A stretch of DNA of 64,000 nucleotides, taken from Meghimatium bilineatum (Eukaryota; Mollusca; Gastropoda; Stylommatophora; Philomycidae). Every line of letters begins with the position of its first letter. Within the stretch, counting starts at the first letter, position 1. The position numbers were made by a program, and so were the translations under genes. The notes below the pieces were generated by a model. That model was not told where the DNA came from. It saw nothing but the letters and a program-made list of their open reading frames with translations, and ran no database searches. Shown here one piece after another: positions 55,952 to 64,000 of this stretch. The stretch spans positions 17,870,264 through 17,934,263 of the forward strand of contig CM067317.1 in NCBI GenBank assembly GCA_034231615.1. Reading direction: 5' to 3'.

Positions 55952-56224
55952 AGTGAATTACTGAAACAAAAGATAACAGCTCGTTGGGTGGAAAAATATT
56001 TTATAGTATATCTATACGAAGATTACATTAATGCGTGTCATACCATTGAGGAAGAATGGCCATTTTCTGAAAGCTTTCATAAAATGACAATTCCCAGTAG
56101 CAACAGACATCACATTATAAATCCGCCTGCTGGTAGCAGTATGAGAGATACAATGTATCAATACTGTTCCATGCTATTTCAGCAGATGGTAGAGGCTACT
56201 GCACTGAAAGAAGTGGACTTGTAG
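55952..56224 (+). CDS. unrecognised 90-codon open frame
   Basis: The frame follows a stop at 55949 and reads SELLKQKITARWVEKYFIVY, then YEDYINACHTIEEEWPFSES and finally MYQYCSMLFQQMVEATALKE before VDL-stop. The mix of acidic, aromatic and proline residues looks protein-like. There is an in-frame GTG at 55988 but no upstream ATG. No domain or splice site is clear. It could be a relic of a retroelement ORF that continues downstream (from 56,390), or an exon. Confidence 0.22.
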   Translation, partial: SELLKQKITARWVEKYFIVYLYEDYINACHTIEEEWPFSESFHKMTIPSSNRHHIINPPAGSSMRDTMYQYCSMLFQQMVEATALKEVDL

Positions 56225-56389
56225 TTATTATTAAATGGAAAAAAATAAGTCCCCCTATGTGAAACATTGTAATACATTTCATTGAATAATGTATCTTATC
56301 ATAATATTGTCAAAAATTGTCCTGGAATAAAAAATGTCCAACTACGACCAGCGGGAAGGATGCCATAATGACTTGGCTAAATACGTGCC

Positions 56390-57790
56390 ATTTTTAACAA
56401 TATCAATTCCAAGCCCGAATTGTTAAAGCTATTGAAATTAACTACAATGAATAAGGTATATTGCGTTGTCAAATTAGTTGAACGATATGAACAATATAAA
56501 CAAAGAAACTTAGAAGAACGTGAAACTCTACCAATAACTACCAAGTTAATTGAAGAAGAGTGGAAATATGCAAGAAAAACATAATGCAAAAAGCGGGAGA
56601 GCCATGTGGATATATGAGATACACATGTAGAAAACCCAAAGTATCACAAAAAGTGAAACGAGGAAATGAAAGGTGTCAGAAAAGATAAGAAGCAAACATT
56701 CTAGACATGGGCTGCGAGCAAAGCCCAGGAAGATTACATGTCAGCTAAATCAAAAACAAATAAAATATTTACATATGTAAAAACCACAGCTTCGCAAGAA
56801 TATGGCGAATCATTAAATACAGAGTATAAACCTGTACTAAGGAAATTATACACGAAATTAAGAACATCATAAACAGGAAAAAAAGCATGATCCAATTGAA
56901 ATAATTAATGATGCAAATGGAAAGACAATCAATGACCAGAAATGAATCATGGACGTGTGGCAACACTATTTTAAATAATTGATAAATCTAAAAGACAGAA
57001 GAGACAAAAACATAGCAATCAATAAAATGGAATCATTAAAACCAAACACATTGCTAGGGGAAATTGAAAATGTCATATAAACAACTCCACCAAACAAAGC
57101 CATAAGAGTCGATAACATTCGTGTCAAATTAATCAAGGCAACAGCAGATATTGCGATAAAATGTATATGTAAATTTGCCAATGAATTTGCAAAAACACCA
57201 ATGAAGAAGACAGCCTAAACATCTCCTAAGCAAGCATCTTTTTTGCAGATGATCAAGCAGTAATATCAACACCAGAAGAACAAATACAAGAACATACAAA
57301 CATACTTTATATAACATGTAGGGACCTTTACATGAAGAAAACAGAAAAAACCAAGGTAATATCAATCGCAAAAACAGAAACATTACAATTTGTTTTGATG
57401 GCACACAACTAAAACTGATGAAAGAATTCACTTATCTTTAAAGCATTATATCACCAAATGAGAGAGAGAAAACCATAAGAAATGCACAATAGATGCACCA
57501 TAGAATACGGGATCTTAGTGCAGATGTCTCATATTATCAGAAACAAATATGAGAACATGAACACCACAGCTGCATTATATAAAACTATCATCCTACCATG
57601 AATATGCTACCAATGTCAAACATGGAGACTAACAACAAAAGCCTATAGAAAACGTGCTGCAACAGAAATGGCGCGTGTGTATATAATTCTCGGAGTCACA
57701 ATAAGAGATAAAATTGGAAATAAAAATGTCAAAAGATTAACAAACACAATGTCAATCCTAGTTTACATCAGATGAAAACAGGTTAAGTGT
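56390..57790 (+). pseudogene. non-LTR retrotransposon, internally deleted
   Basis: Plus-strand frames give KLVERYEQYKQRNLEERETL, WAASKAQEDYMSAKSKTNK, IEIINDANGKTINDQ, IMDVWQHYFK, MESLKPNTLLGEIENVI, then KAIRVDNIRVKLIKATADIA and CKFANEF, and next FFADDQAVISTPEEQIQ and KTKVISIAKT. The first blocks are the linker and fingers; the FADDQ block is the catalytic palm. About 60-90 residues between them are missing, so an internal deletion joins fingers to palm. Later YGCQTW- and RLTTKAYRKRA-like traces continue. Many stops. Confidence 0.85.
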
Positions 57791-57833
57791 TTTTCACATG
57801 CTTCCAGACTACCACCATATTCATTCATTAATT

Positions 57834-58272
57834 AATTTTCTATTTGCGCTGAAGTTAGCGCATAGGAAAGAGGTAAGATCTCTCCAATTCTGTCTGTTCA
57901 AAGCTATTCTGTGCAGTTCTTGAATAGTATGAATATTGGTTGTTTTAATTTCTCTAAGTATTGTTCTTCCGAGTGTTTCTTTTGGTCTACCCCTTGCTCT
58001 TTTGCCTGTAGGTACCCATTCAAGAGATTGGTGGTGTATTATGTTGGTGTATGCGCGTGGAACATGCCCGGTGTAGGACCAACGGCGTTTTCTGATAACA
58101 TCTGTGATGGTATTTTGATGTGTCTCTTCTCTGATTTTATCATTCGATTTGAATTCACTCCAATGGGTGCTAGTTATCCTACGAAGACATTTGTTCTCGA
58201 AACTCAGTAATTTCTTTTCTGAAGATAAAGAGCTTTTCCAGATCTCACATCCATAAGATAGCACCGGAATAA
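57834..58272 (-). pseudogene. non-LTR retrotransposon C-terminus, second copy
   Basis: The minus-strand 147-codon frame begins MLSYGCEIWKSSLSSEKKLL and continues with KCLRRITSTHWSEFKSN, RKRRWSYTGHVPRAYTN and ARGRPKETLGRTILRE, to LNRQNWRDLTSFLCANFSAN. It aligns with 39190-39610 with few differences, so the two are copies of one LINE. This one has a longer uninterrupted frame (C-terminus open to its stop) but no polymerase. Confidence 0.85.
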
Positions 58273-58274
58273 CG

Positions 58275-58855
58275 TGCCATCATATAGTGCCACACAAAAT
58301 GATTTGTTATACAGGCCCAATGAATATAAAGCCAGTTGCAGACCTTGCAAATGATTAAACAAACATATGGAATATGTATATACAAAAAAATAATTTTCAC
58401 ACAAAAGTTACATATACATAGAACTCTTATACCTCTGACTCTGCAAAGCATAAAGCGTTATAAAGCGAAATGAAAAGAAAAATAAAAAATATACTTTTTA
58501 TTCATCTTTCTTGTAGTCTGCATAAAAGATAAAATAATTTAGCCGTTGGGAAAAATAGATAATTTATATTGAATTAAGAACAACACATTTATAAGGTCAT
58601 GATTAATATAAGACGACATGAAAACAACCAATGCATTACATCAAGTAGTTTTTAAGAAAATAAACCCATACGTTTTATGAGATTGTAATGAAAACTTGAC
58701 CATAGTTGAATACAGTCATTATTATTCACCGCAGGCGTTCAGTGTTACTAGTTTCTTATTTAATTAAATATTTTTACTAGAGATAAAAATTGTTAATCAA
58801 AGAAGGAAACTATCAACTGAAATGTTGCCTATTGAACTGCGGTATTGTGATTGAC
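58275..58855. other. AT-rich sequence without recognisable feature
   Basis: Nothing supportable. Confidence 0.4.
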
Positions 58856-58857
58856 TG

Positions 58858-58863
58858 ACTGAC

Positions 58864-58894
<31 letters not shown>

Positions 58895-58915
58895 TAGAGA
58901 GAGAAGAAGAAGAAG
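58858..58915 (+). repeat. (GA)n tract
   Basis: GAGAGA runs with a short GATA and GAA interruption. Confidence 0.95.
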
Positions 58916-58919
58916 AAAA

Positions 58920-59160
58920 AGAATAATGAAACACAATATATCAATCATGTGTAATTGCTGGAATATCAAGACTAATCGGTTAATCTTTCCAAAGTGACTA
59001 CCTTGAAATCCATGAGGACCGACTGGTTTATATTACAGTCTAGGAAACAGTAATTGTCGACATGTCTTGACAGCACCAACTTGAAGCCACGTTTGGTCAT
59101 GTACTTGAGTATACAGACGGAAACGATTATTTCAGAATGAATAATATTAGTACAAGCACA
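58920..59160. other. unrecognised spacer
   Basis: Nothing recognised. Confidence 0.4.
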
Positions 59161-59164
59161 GTTC

Positions 59165-59345
59165 ATTTGCAATACGATACTATGTTTATAGATACATCAC
59201 GATACCGTGTTTATAATTCCATTACGATACTATGTTTACAGTTACATCACGATACCATGCTTACCGTTACAACACGATACTATGTTTACAGTTACACACC
59301 GATTATATGTTTACATTTACACCACGATAATCTGTTTATATAATG
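59165..59345 (+). repeat. 25-bp minisatellite, about seven copies
   Basis: ACGATACTATGTTTACAGTT plus ACATC repeats with substitutions. Confidence 0.9.
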
Positions 59346-59349
59346 GTAT

Positions 59350-59595
59350 AATCTGCGCTTTTTTCGACTGGCCCTGTATACCTTTTTGCCATTAACTCCT
59401 CGCTTCCCCCCCCCCGATATTCCATATAGTGTCCAGATCATGCGGGGGCATACGTTTGTTAAAGTGTTGAAGTATAACGACAAACGATATAGAGAGGGGG
59501 AATAGTGATGAGATGACACATATCTGGGCTACTTAGCGCAGTTGTAGATACCACAACACAGTGATGACACGAGGAATGAGCAAGACACTAGATGA
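59350..59595. other. unrecognised spacer with C10 run
   Basis: A run of ten C is at 59406-59415. Nothing else seen. Confidence 0.4.
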
Positions 59596-59599
59596 TCTG

Positions 59600-60430
59600 T
59601 GAATGACAGAAATGAGAGTGACCAGTGAAGAGCAGAAAATGTGTATAATTTCTGAAAAAAATCAACGAGTACAAATACTGAATAATTGGATGACGTGTTC
59701 GCGAGTTCATTAAATATAGGAAAGACTATGACATTCCTATGAAATTACACCTAAAATAATCATTGACATAGACCAACTAGAAAATGTAAATAACATTGAA
59801 TACCTATAGTCAACCATCAACAACACAGTAGATTGTTCGTCAGAGATAACAGCGATGATCAATATCACTACAAAAACATTACAGATAAAATATATATGGC
59901 AAGGAGCACACAGAAAAACAAAGTTACAGCTACTAAGAAGCTACAATCTTTCCAATGGCAACATACGGATGTGAGACGTAGGCAATGACATTGACAATGG
60001 GAAATAAATTATATGCATTTGAAATGAAATGATTTATCTACACAGGTCATACGAATATCATGGGCAGAAAGAAAACATAACAGAGATGTCCATAAAGATC
60101 TGAACATAGAAGAAGGTTGGCTCCTAAACACTATCAAAACACTAGAAAGCAAACTTACATATTTCGGACCAAAAAAAATACACAATGGTTTGAAAAAATT
60201 AATCATGGAATGGAAAGTTCCAGGGAAGAGAATAAGAGGCAGACCAAGATTACAATGGACACATGACATCGAAAGACCGTCTGAACATGACGCTAGAATA
60301 CGCCTGACTGCTAGAACAGAACCCTGAGGCTTACATAGTCGCAGTGATGAACAGGATGTGCAAAGGACACAACTTCATGAAGCTATCTGTGGCAGGAGTT
60401 GTGACTCTAGGTTCCTCCAATGCGCGGCCA
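59600..60430 (+). pseudogene. non-LTR retrotransposon (RTE/BovB-like), C-terminal half
   Basis: The plus strand carries VNNIEYL-stop-STINNT (YLGS-type motif), ATYGCET-stop-AMTLTMGNK, LYAFEMK, RISWAERKHNRDVHKDLN, GWLLNTIKTLESKLTYFGPK, LIMEWKVPGKRIRGRPRLQW and THDIE. These follow the polymerase in the RTE/BovB group. Stops and frameshifts abound. The frame at 60009-60269 on minus is a shadow of it. Confidence 0.85.
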
Positions 60431-60434
60431 CTGA

Positions 60435-61305
60435 GCCAGTTTGTTCAAATCTCCATCAAATATGACTAATGGTGCTTATAACCACATTCAGTTGTTTTCC
60501 ACATTAAATTAATCATCCAATGATAATGTATCGTTATTCTGTAGTGAGATGAGACACACTTGCGCATTGAATATTCAATTGAATTTATTCGAGGGCCGGC
60601 AGTCTTTTATAGGAATTCAATAATATGGCCAGAGAGTTTTGCATTCCTTCAGTTGCACGGGATTCTCATGAATCTGTTATGAGTTATAACCAAAAATACG
60701 TGTTGATCTTAACCTCTTGCATGACCCACCCCTCTCCCTAGCGAATCATGAGGTGCGTACAATTCAGGTAAACACAAGACATTGATAACCAGTTGGACAG
60801 AGTTGTTTACGTGAATGATGTACAATCAGCTAATATCTTTTTAAAAAGTAGCTCCAAAAAGTTGCGTTTATTTTTTTTTAAATCATATAATAAAATATAA
60901 CATACATACCAAATCACGGAAAATTGTTGAACATTTTGTTACCAATGAAATTACTGTAATAACAAACATTGACCTTAACTAAGAAAAATAAATCTCTCGA
61001 CATTTAACTAATCGCACACAGTTACTAGAAGAGACAGAATTAGATGGAAGTGCATACGAGCAATTGTAGAAACCGAAACAGACCACACAACATGTGGATA
61101 CAAATACATTAAATTATTTCTGCCATCTACGGGAATAGTCAACGTAAATACATCGTGTACACTGGTGGGATAACAGTACGCTTGTTAAGCAATAATGAAT
61201 ATAGAAAAAATAACTTCGAAGAGTTGCTACATTGTCATGAGATTTCTAGTTTCTCAGCGTGGCACTGCACGAAACTAAAGCTGAAACAACACACAGCGGG
61301 AAACA
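60435..61305. other. AT-rich sequence without recognisable feature
   Basis: Nothing recognised. Confidence 0.4.
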
Positions 61306-61307
61306 TA

Positions 61308-61531
61308 GACTAGAGCAGCGTTCCCCAACGGGAGGCCAATGTCACATGAAGCGGGAGTACCAATTTCATTTTTCAAAAAAGGGCAATTCGTACAAGTTGT
61401 AATTATATTTTATTTAGGGAATATTTCAATTTTTGTATATAAAATAATATGTATATATTATAACATCAGACTTTAGAAAAACTTAAGTGAGACATTGTAA
61501 AAAAAAAAGGTTTGGAAACACTGGTCTAAAG
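61308..61531. mobile_element. 208-bp hAT MITE with imperfect 8-bp target duplication
   Basis: GACTAGAG (61308-61315) and GTCTAAAG (61524-61531) flank an element that begins CAGCGTTCCCCAACGGGAGG and whose right end, read inward, begins CAGTGTTTCCAAACC. An 8-bp target with a CTAGAG core and CAG-starting inverted ends fit the hAT superfamily. Two of eight target bases differ, so the insertion is old. No transposase. Confidence 0.7.
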
Positions 61532-61707
61532 CTCAGTTTGTCATCCTTTATTGAGTCATAACTCTTATATAGAGCCAGAGTGACTTGCGATCTTATTTGT
61601 TTAGAAACAAAATGACCCGTGCATCATATGTATAGGAACACCCATGTACATAGAAGCGATGTGACCCTCGGCATCATTATATATACAATTACCATACACC
61701 CCATTTT
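61532..61707. other. unrecognised spacer
   Basis: Nothing recognised between the MITE and the retroposon's target site. Confidence 0.4.
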
Positions 61708-62958
61708 ATAGAGGTATATGGGGTGCAAAGGGAACGCATTGATCTCGGCGGACCCAGGGTTAGCAGATAACCAAGATCCCAAATGTACCTCCTCGCTGTG
61801 CCCCCTGGAAACAGAAATACAGCAGTTCGAGCTGATTCTCGCCAAATCATTTGGGGATGGTGTCCGAGAATGTGGAGGTAGCAGATGGAAAGAGATTTGA
61901 GTGCACAAAAGACAGACAATATCTCCGAAACCACCAGCAACACCTCATACAGCGACACCGTAGACATACCATGAAACTAGTCGTTCCAGTCTAAACATTG
62001 GAAGGGCGGCCAATGATAAAAGCATGGAAAGGTGGATGCATTGCGAAAAACAGATATATTTCATACTGAATACAATGAAAAAAATGAAAGGACAGAACAG
62101 AGGGAAGCGCCAACTGCAAATACATAGTGGAAACGATTACGGAAATAGGAACTACAAGCTCTGTTAGCTTGTGACGAGCTTCTAGTTACGTGATTTCCAT
62201 ATAGGCAGAGACCCATACCCAATAATGGGCGTCTAGCAAAGCAAAAAGACCTGGCCTAACTCTAATGTCGAGTCTTTCTATACCGGAAACATGCTCGCAA
62301 AGAGAAAGGGTGCCATAACCGATAGGCTTAGGCACGAAAGGGACAAAGATGGCAATCCTGGCCCAACTCTACTGTCAAGCTTTCCTATACCGGAAATACA
62401 CTTGCAGAGAGAAAGGGTTCCGTACCTGATGGGCTCAGGCGCTATTGGGACAAGGTCGCTCAGTTCGAGAACGTCTTGTTCTCAAACGCGTGGTGTGAGA
62501 CTCAAACTTGGGCAAGGGGTTCACGTTGTCGGTGAATAACACCTCAGCTAAGAGGGCGAAAGAGCCAGGGTCCAACTCTTCTGTTTTGTTCTTCCTCTTA
62601 AGGAACCAGGCTCACGGATGAGAAACGTTTCAGTACCCGATGGGCACAGGCAAAGTACGTCCAATTACACGAGGCAAGTTCATAGACAGTGGAACACCTC
62701 GTGCTTACAGACATGAGCAAAAATCGTCTGGGCGAAGTCACCACACACAGTCGGTCCTGGCGACAGATAGGGAGGCTCTCTCAGGCTAGTGTAGCCCACC
62801 CGAATTGTCAAGGCATGCCGAAATCAGATGTGCTAGGCCTACAAGGCGCATAACGGTGGCACAACGTAATCACGCTCCCGGTGGAAATCACACGGATATC
62901 CGTGCCGATTACAATGGAGTGAACGAAAGAAAAAAGAAGAAAAAAATAGAGGTATATG
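61708..62958 (+). mobile_element. 1.23-kb retroposon, full-length copy 2, with 13-bp target duplication
   Basis: ATAGAGGTATATG is at 61708-61720 and 62946-62958. The element (61721-62945, 1,225 bp) starts GGGTGCAAAGGG and ends in a purine-rich GAAAGAAAAAAG tail, unlike the AAAC tail of copy 1. Collinear with 11141-12372. The frame at 61718-61900 reads ADNQDPKCTSSLCPLETEIQ and LILAKSFGDGVRECGGSRWK; copy 1 shows the same frame with a few substitutions. The second tandem frame (62291-62539) is likewise shared. No polymerase domain. Confidence 0.85.
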
Positions 62959-62959
62959 T

Positions 62960-63410
62960 GCTAGCGACCCCTTTACATTTTAATAACAAGATTGCGTTTA
63001 CGATACCACGTAATATGGTAAGACATTACACAAAAGTTGATTGTTCAGTTTAGAAGTAGGTTTTTTAAGTGAATAAAATTTACTAAAACTTCAATTCACG
63101 ACATATTTAATACGATGACTGAAATTAAATCTCGTTAAGCATGCCTTTGATTAAGCATGCCATGCGATTGCGTTTTCCTTACTATATACGACTCTTTCGA
63201 GCTTTCGTGTATCCAAAAAGAAATGAAAATGTAAAACTACGACTTTTATGAATTATATTAGATATTTAAAAATATATTTTTTGTTTCAAACTTTGAGGTA
63301 AAATATTTGATGTAAAAAGTTGATTTCATTTCAAGAATGTTTTTTTTAGTTTACTGATTTAGTCGTAGAACCTACAGAAAAACCACAGGTTGAGAACCGG
63401 CGAACTAGAG
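62960..63410. mobile_element. possible hAT right end
   Basis: GGTTGAGAACCGGCG at 63388-63402 is the reverse of a hAT-type CGCCGGTTCTCAACC start and is followed by AACTAGAG, similar to the CTAGAG targets of other hAT insertions here. A GCGACCCCTTT at about 62963 may belong to the other part. The left end is not found. Confidence 0.35.
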
Positions 63411-63414
63411 ATAA

Positions 63415-63595
63415 AATGCGCACGCAGTACTACTCATGGCAAATATATAAAAACTTAATCTTTTCCTATCCTCATAATTTATACTGTGATAAACATGTAC
63501 AATTAGTCCTTCGGTTATCTCTTCCAATGAAATAAGTAATAAACAACAACATATTAACATTTCTGTCAGTCATGCTGGTTATGTTCAATTTGCAT
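63415..63595. other. AT-rich sequence without recognisable feature
   Basis: Nothing recognised. Confidence 0.4.
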
Positions 63596-63597
63596 TT

Positions 63598-63700
63598 CTG
63601 TGTCATTCCATCCGTTATTAGACTCCTTGTCAATGTACACCCCAACCGCTATTAGACCCCTTGCCAATGTACACCCCAACCGTTATTAGACTCCATGTCA
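63598..63700 (+). repeat. 34-bp tandem repeat, three copies
   Basis: CCGTTATTAGACTCCTTGTC plus AATGTACACCCCAA repeats. Confidence 0.88.
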
Positions 63701-63704
63701 AGTC

Positions 63705-64000
63705 AATATGTATATAACTCCTACAGAAACATTTTCTCCAACTTCTGCAGCCTCCACTAATGATCTTTTTATCGACATGACCAGCAGCTCACAAGACGTT
63801 GTTTTCAATAATCGTTTACCTTTCATCTTAAAAACTCCATATGTATATATGTATATGTATGTAAATATACATATATTTACACTGGTGTATGTACATACAC
63901 ACACGGCAATACATGGAAACACTAACACGATATATGTGTTGTACCGAAATTCGTCACAGAACAAATTACCGGAAGTAGCTCATTATTTCGTGATTTTCTT
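63705..64000. other. AT-rich sequence without recognisable feature
   Basis: A TATATGTATATGTATG-like simple tract lies at about 63840-63900. Frame at 63698-63964 on minus is not recognised. Confidence 0.4.

Noticed and set aside
60009-60269. 86-codon minus-strand frame
   Set aside because: Shadow of the plus-strand LINE at 59600-60430.
1-64000. Functional tRNA genes at the tRNA-like segments (605, 14830, 33015, 33735, 39045)
   Set aside because: None of them folds into a complete cloverleaf with an anticodon arm and acceptor stem; they are better read as SINE heads.

Overview
This window reads as non-coding DNA from an animal nuclear genome, most likely a marine mollusc. A cephalopod such as an octopus fits best, but that is inference, not proof. 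The DNA is AT-rich, no long open reading frame survives on either strand, and the content is decayed non-LTR retrotransposons, SINE-like retroposons, hAT-type DNA transposon remnants and a very large number of minisatellites. There are no bacterial operons, rRNA genes, CRISPR arrays or intact protein genes. Ordinary single-copy coding sequence is limited to a few candidate exons (3136-3251 +, 6818-7038 -) and two unrecognised short ORFs (36439-36660 +, 55952-56224 +). The window is probably intergenic or deep intronic.

Layout. 1-10 kb: minisatellites, a retrotransposon C-terminus (2190-2437), a candidate exon with good splice sites (3136-3251), a retrotransposon C-terminus beside a candidate first exon (6500-7038), a 765-bp non-autonomous hAT element with a perfect 8-bp target duplication (7385-8165) and an antisense GAA-tailed SINE (9012-9183). 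10-14 kb: 53-bp and 18-bp arrays, two tails of one LINE family, and a 1.23-kb retroposon with an 11-bp target duplication plus its 5'-truncated relative (13699-13865). 14-25 kb: several minisatellites, LINE fragments at 16.6-17.1 and 19.3-19.6 kb, a 98% identical local duplication (20071/20451) and a long 24-kb array. 25.6-27.6 kb: a 28-bp array split by a decayed hAT transposase element that itself carries a LINE tail. 28-34 kb: LINE fragments on both strands and a candidate inverted-repeat element (33506-34091).

34-47 kb: an older copy of the duplicated SINE-like repeat, a reverse-transcriptase relic (39190-40290 -), perfect 54-bp repeats, and four GAA-tailed SINE copies, one with a 12-bp target duplication (45112-45298). 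48-54 kb: two large satellites, one of 32-bp units with a 96-bp higher-order segment and one of 58-bp units of two alternating types. 56-60 kb: three LINE fragments. 61.3-63.4 kb: a 208-bp hAT MITE, the second full-length copy of the 1.23-kb retroposon (13-bp target duplication) and a hAT end.

The parts do not work together as a pathway; the window records repeated invasion and decay. The most informative result is the 1.2-kb retroposon: both ends are fixed by target duplications in two copies, a truncated third copy behaves like LINE-mobilised DNA, and its 3' domain resembles the core of the GAA-tailed SINEs. This suggests a shared mobilisation system.
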